Of a stretch of 6,054 nt of DNA, positions 5,101-6,054 are shown in pieces (the first letter of the stretch is position 1; each line of letters starts with the position of its first letter). Both the position numbers and the translations under genes were made by a program. The stretch comes from an uncultured Devosia sp. GTDB taxonomy: Bacteria > Pseudomonadota > Alphaproteobacteria > Rhizobiales > Devosiaceae. The stretch is from positions 1-6,054 of the forward strand of contig CAMLKN010000142.1 of the NCBI GenBank assembly GCA_946480655.1. Reading direction: 5' to 3'. A model generated the notes under the pieces. It saw nothing but the letters and a program-made list of their open reading frames with translations, had not been told where the DNA came from and did no database searches.

Positions 5101-5912
5101 TCAGCAATTCACACATCTATGTGGGGCAGGTGGTGCACCAGCGGCACCGCCCCAAAAAGCACCACCTGCGCTATCGCGTCTTTTCGGTGCTGATCGATCT
5201 CGATGAATTGCCGCAGCTCGATGCCTTGCGCTGGTTCGGTCATAACCGGCCGGCGCTGTTTTCCTTCCGTGATGCCGACCATGGCGATGGCCGCCCGCTG
5301 CGCGATTGGGTGGCCGATCAGCTCGCCAATGAAGGCCTGCCAGCCCCGGCGCGCATTCGCCTGCTCTGCTATCCGCGCATCCTCGGCTACGTCTTCAATC
5401 CGCTGACCGTCTGGTATTGCGACGATGCCGAAGGCAATCCGCTCGCCACCATCTACGAGGTGCACAACACCTTTGGCGAGCGCCACACCTATGTCCTGCC
5501 CGCAGACGCAGCTCAACAGGAAGCCGACAAGGCCTTCTATGTCTCACCCTTCATCGACATGGATTGCCGCTACGAGTTCCGGCTCTCCCAACCAGAAGAG
5601 CGCGTACGGGTCGCCATCAATGAAACGCAGCACGGCGAGCCCTTGCTCTATGCGGCCTTCACCGGCGAACGGCGCCCGTTCACCGACGCGACCGTGCTGA
5701 GGCTGTTCTTCACCCACCCGCTGATGACCTTGAAGGTCACCGCCGGCATTCACTGGGAGGCTCTGCGCCTCATCCTCAAGGGCATCCGCATCCGCTGGTA
5801 CACGGACCGCAAGCCCCGGGTTCACCAGTTGAAATCGGGGCCGTTCTCGCGCGCGCCGAGGAAGAACACGTCGCTCATCAGGCGCAAAGGCGCGGCATCG
5901 ACATCGGACTGA
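5097..5912 (+). CDS. DUF1365 family protein
   Basis: A 271-residue protein recognised by the family signatures IYVGQVVHQRHRPKKHHLRYRVF (7-29), CYPRILGYVFNPLTVWYC (91-108), IYEVHNTFGERHTY (119-132), KAFYVSPFIDMDCRYEF (145-161) and HPLMTLKVTAGIHWEALRLILKG (207-229). Its biochemical role is not established. The family is consistently linked to FAD-dependent oxidoreductases and cyclopropane-fatty-acid-synthase-like methyltransferases, which points to membrane fatty acid modification. The start lies in an ATGA overlap with the FAD gene (ATG 5097-5099, stop 5098-5100), so the two are probably coupled and under the same promoter. The recognisable family core ends near residue 238. The last 30 residues, basic and Ser-rich, are encoded antisense to the neighbouring dehydrogenase gene and look like an extension gained by reading into it. 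No methyltransferase gene follows. Confidence 0.92.
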   Translation: MISNSHIYVGQVVHQRHRPKKHHLRYRVFSVLIDLDELPQLDALRWFGHNRPALFSFRDADHGDGRPLRDWVADQLANEGLPAPARIRLLCYPRILGYVFNPLTVWYCDDAEGNPLATIYEVHNTFGERHTYVLPADAAQQEADKAFYVSPFIDMDCRYEFRLSQPEERVRVAINETQHGEPLLYAAFTGERRPFTDATVLRLFFTHPLMTLKVTAGIHWEALRLILKGIRIRWYTDRKPRVHQLKSGPFSRAPRKNTSLIRRKGAASTSD

Positions 5913-6054
5913 CGCGCGTCGAGCAGGTCGGCGAACCGGTCATAGATGGCCGCATATTCTTCGTCGCCATGCTCGAGCACCACTTCGCCATTGATCCGAA
6001 GCGTGCGCCCGCCGCGTTCGAGCTTGAGCTCCTTGCCGGTGCCGGTGGTGACCG
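5822..6054 (-). CDS. C-terminal end of a Gfo/Idh/MocA sugar dehydrogenase (5' end outside window)
   Basis: Reading the minus strand from the window edge gives 76 residues ending at a TGA (plus-strand 5824-5822). The segment contains LERGGRTLRINGEVVLEHGDEEYAAIYDRFADLL followed by DVDAAPLRLMSDVFFLGAR. This resembles the C-terminus of NAD(P)-dependent D-galactose or L-arabinose 1-dehydrogenases of the Gfo/Idh/MocA family, where the pattern (S/D)DVD-PLRLVADAF-LGRR is common. Such enzymes oxidise the aldose to its lactone in oxidative sugar breakdown. The catalytic and cofactor regions lie outside the window, so the substrate is tentative. Its 3' end overlaps the convergent DUF1365 gene by 91 bases. 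Confidence 0.72.
   Translation of the reverse strand, partial: VTTGTGKELKLERGGRTLRINGEVVLEHGDEEYAAIYDRFADLLDARQSDVDAAPLRLMSDVFFLGARENGPDFNW

Noticed and set aside
5109..5516. A minus-strand open frame within the DUF1365 gene
   Set aside because: It is entirely antisense to a well-supported family member and shows no recognisable features.

Overview
The window looks like a piece of chromosome from a GC-rich alphaproteobacterium, most probably Hyphomicrobiales (Rhizobiales) and possibly a Devosia-like genus. The base composition, the strong G/C preference at third codon positions, the rhizobial-type single-domain cold shock protein and an ECF sigma factor paired with a ChrR-type zinc anti-sigma factor all point that way. 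The genus is an inference from general resemblance and was not tested.

Layout, left to right. (1) 1-330: the C-terminal end of an unrecognised gene. (2) 331-787: a 457-base non-coding stretch with GC-rich palindromes that becomes the leader of the next gene. (3) 788-1003: a CspA-family cold shock protein, closed by a hairpin and a strong intrinsic terminator (1032-1056). (4) 1145-1876: a short-chain dehydrogenase/reductase with its own promoter. (5) On the minus strand, reading right to left, a tightly coupled operon: rpoE-type ECF sigma factor (3509-2940), chrR anti-sigma factor (2943-2296) and a DUF2177 four-helix membrane protein (2282-1866). The last of these runs tail-to-tail into the SDR with an 11-base overlap. 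(6) On the plus strand, diverging from rpoE, an FAD-dependent amine-oxidase-type oxidoreductase (3751-5100) and a DUF1365 protein (5097-5912) joined by an ATGA overlap. (7) On the minus strand at the right edge, the C-terminus of a Gfo/Idh/MocA sugar dehydrogenase (5822-6054), which overlaps the DUF1365 gene antisense by 91 bases.

The main reading is that 1089-5912 is one compact RpoE-ChrR stress module of the kind that answers singlet oxygen and membrane lipid oxidation in Rhodobacter sphaeroides. ChrR keeps all the expected zinc ligands in both of its domains. Three promoter-like elements share one layout, xxATCC - 18 bases - TA, preceded by CG. One faces rpoE-chrR-DUF2177, one faces FAD-DUF1365, and one lies just upstream of the SDR. 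Together they predict that every gene from the SDR to DUF1365 is under the control of this sigma factor. In related clusters the FAD protein and DUF1365 sit beside a cyclopropane-fatty-acid-synthase-like methyltransferase, and homologous systems modify unsaturated phospholipid acyl chains (methylated and furan fatty acids). No methyltransferase gene is present here, so that step, if it exists, must be encoded elsewhere.

The cold shock gene is separated from the module by its terminator. Its long leader contains a 7-base stretch complementary to its own ribosome binding site, which may indicate post-transcriptional control.
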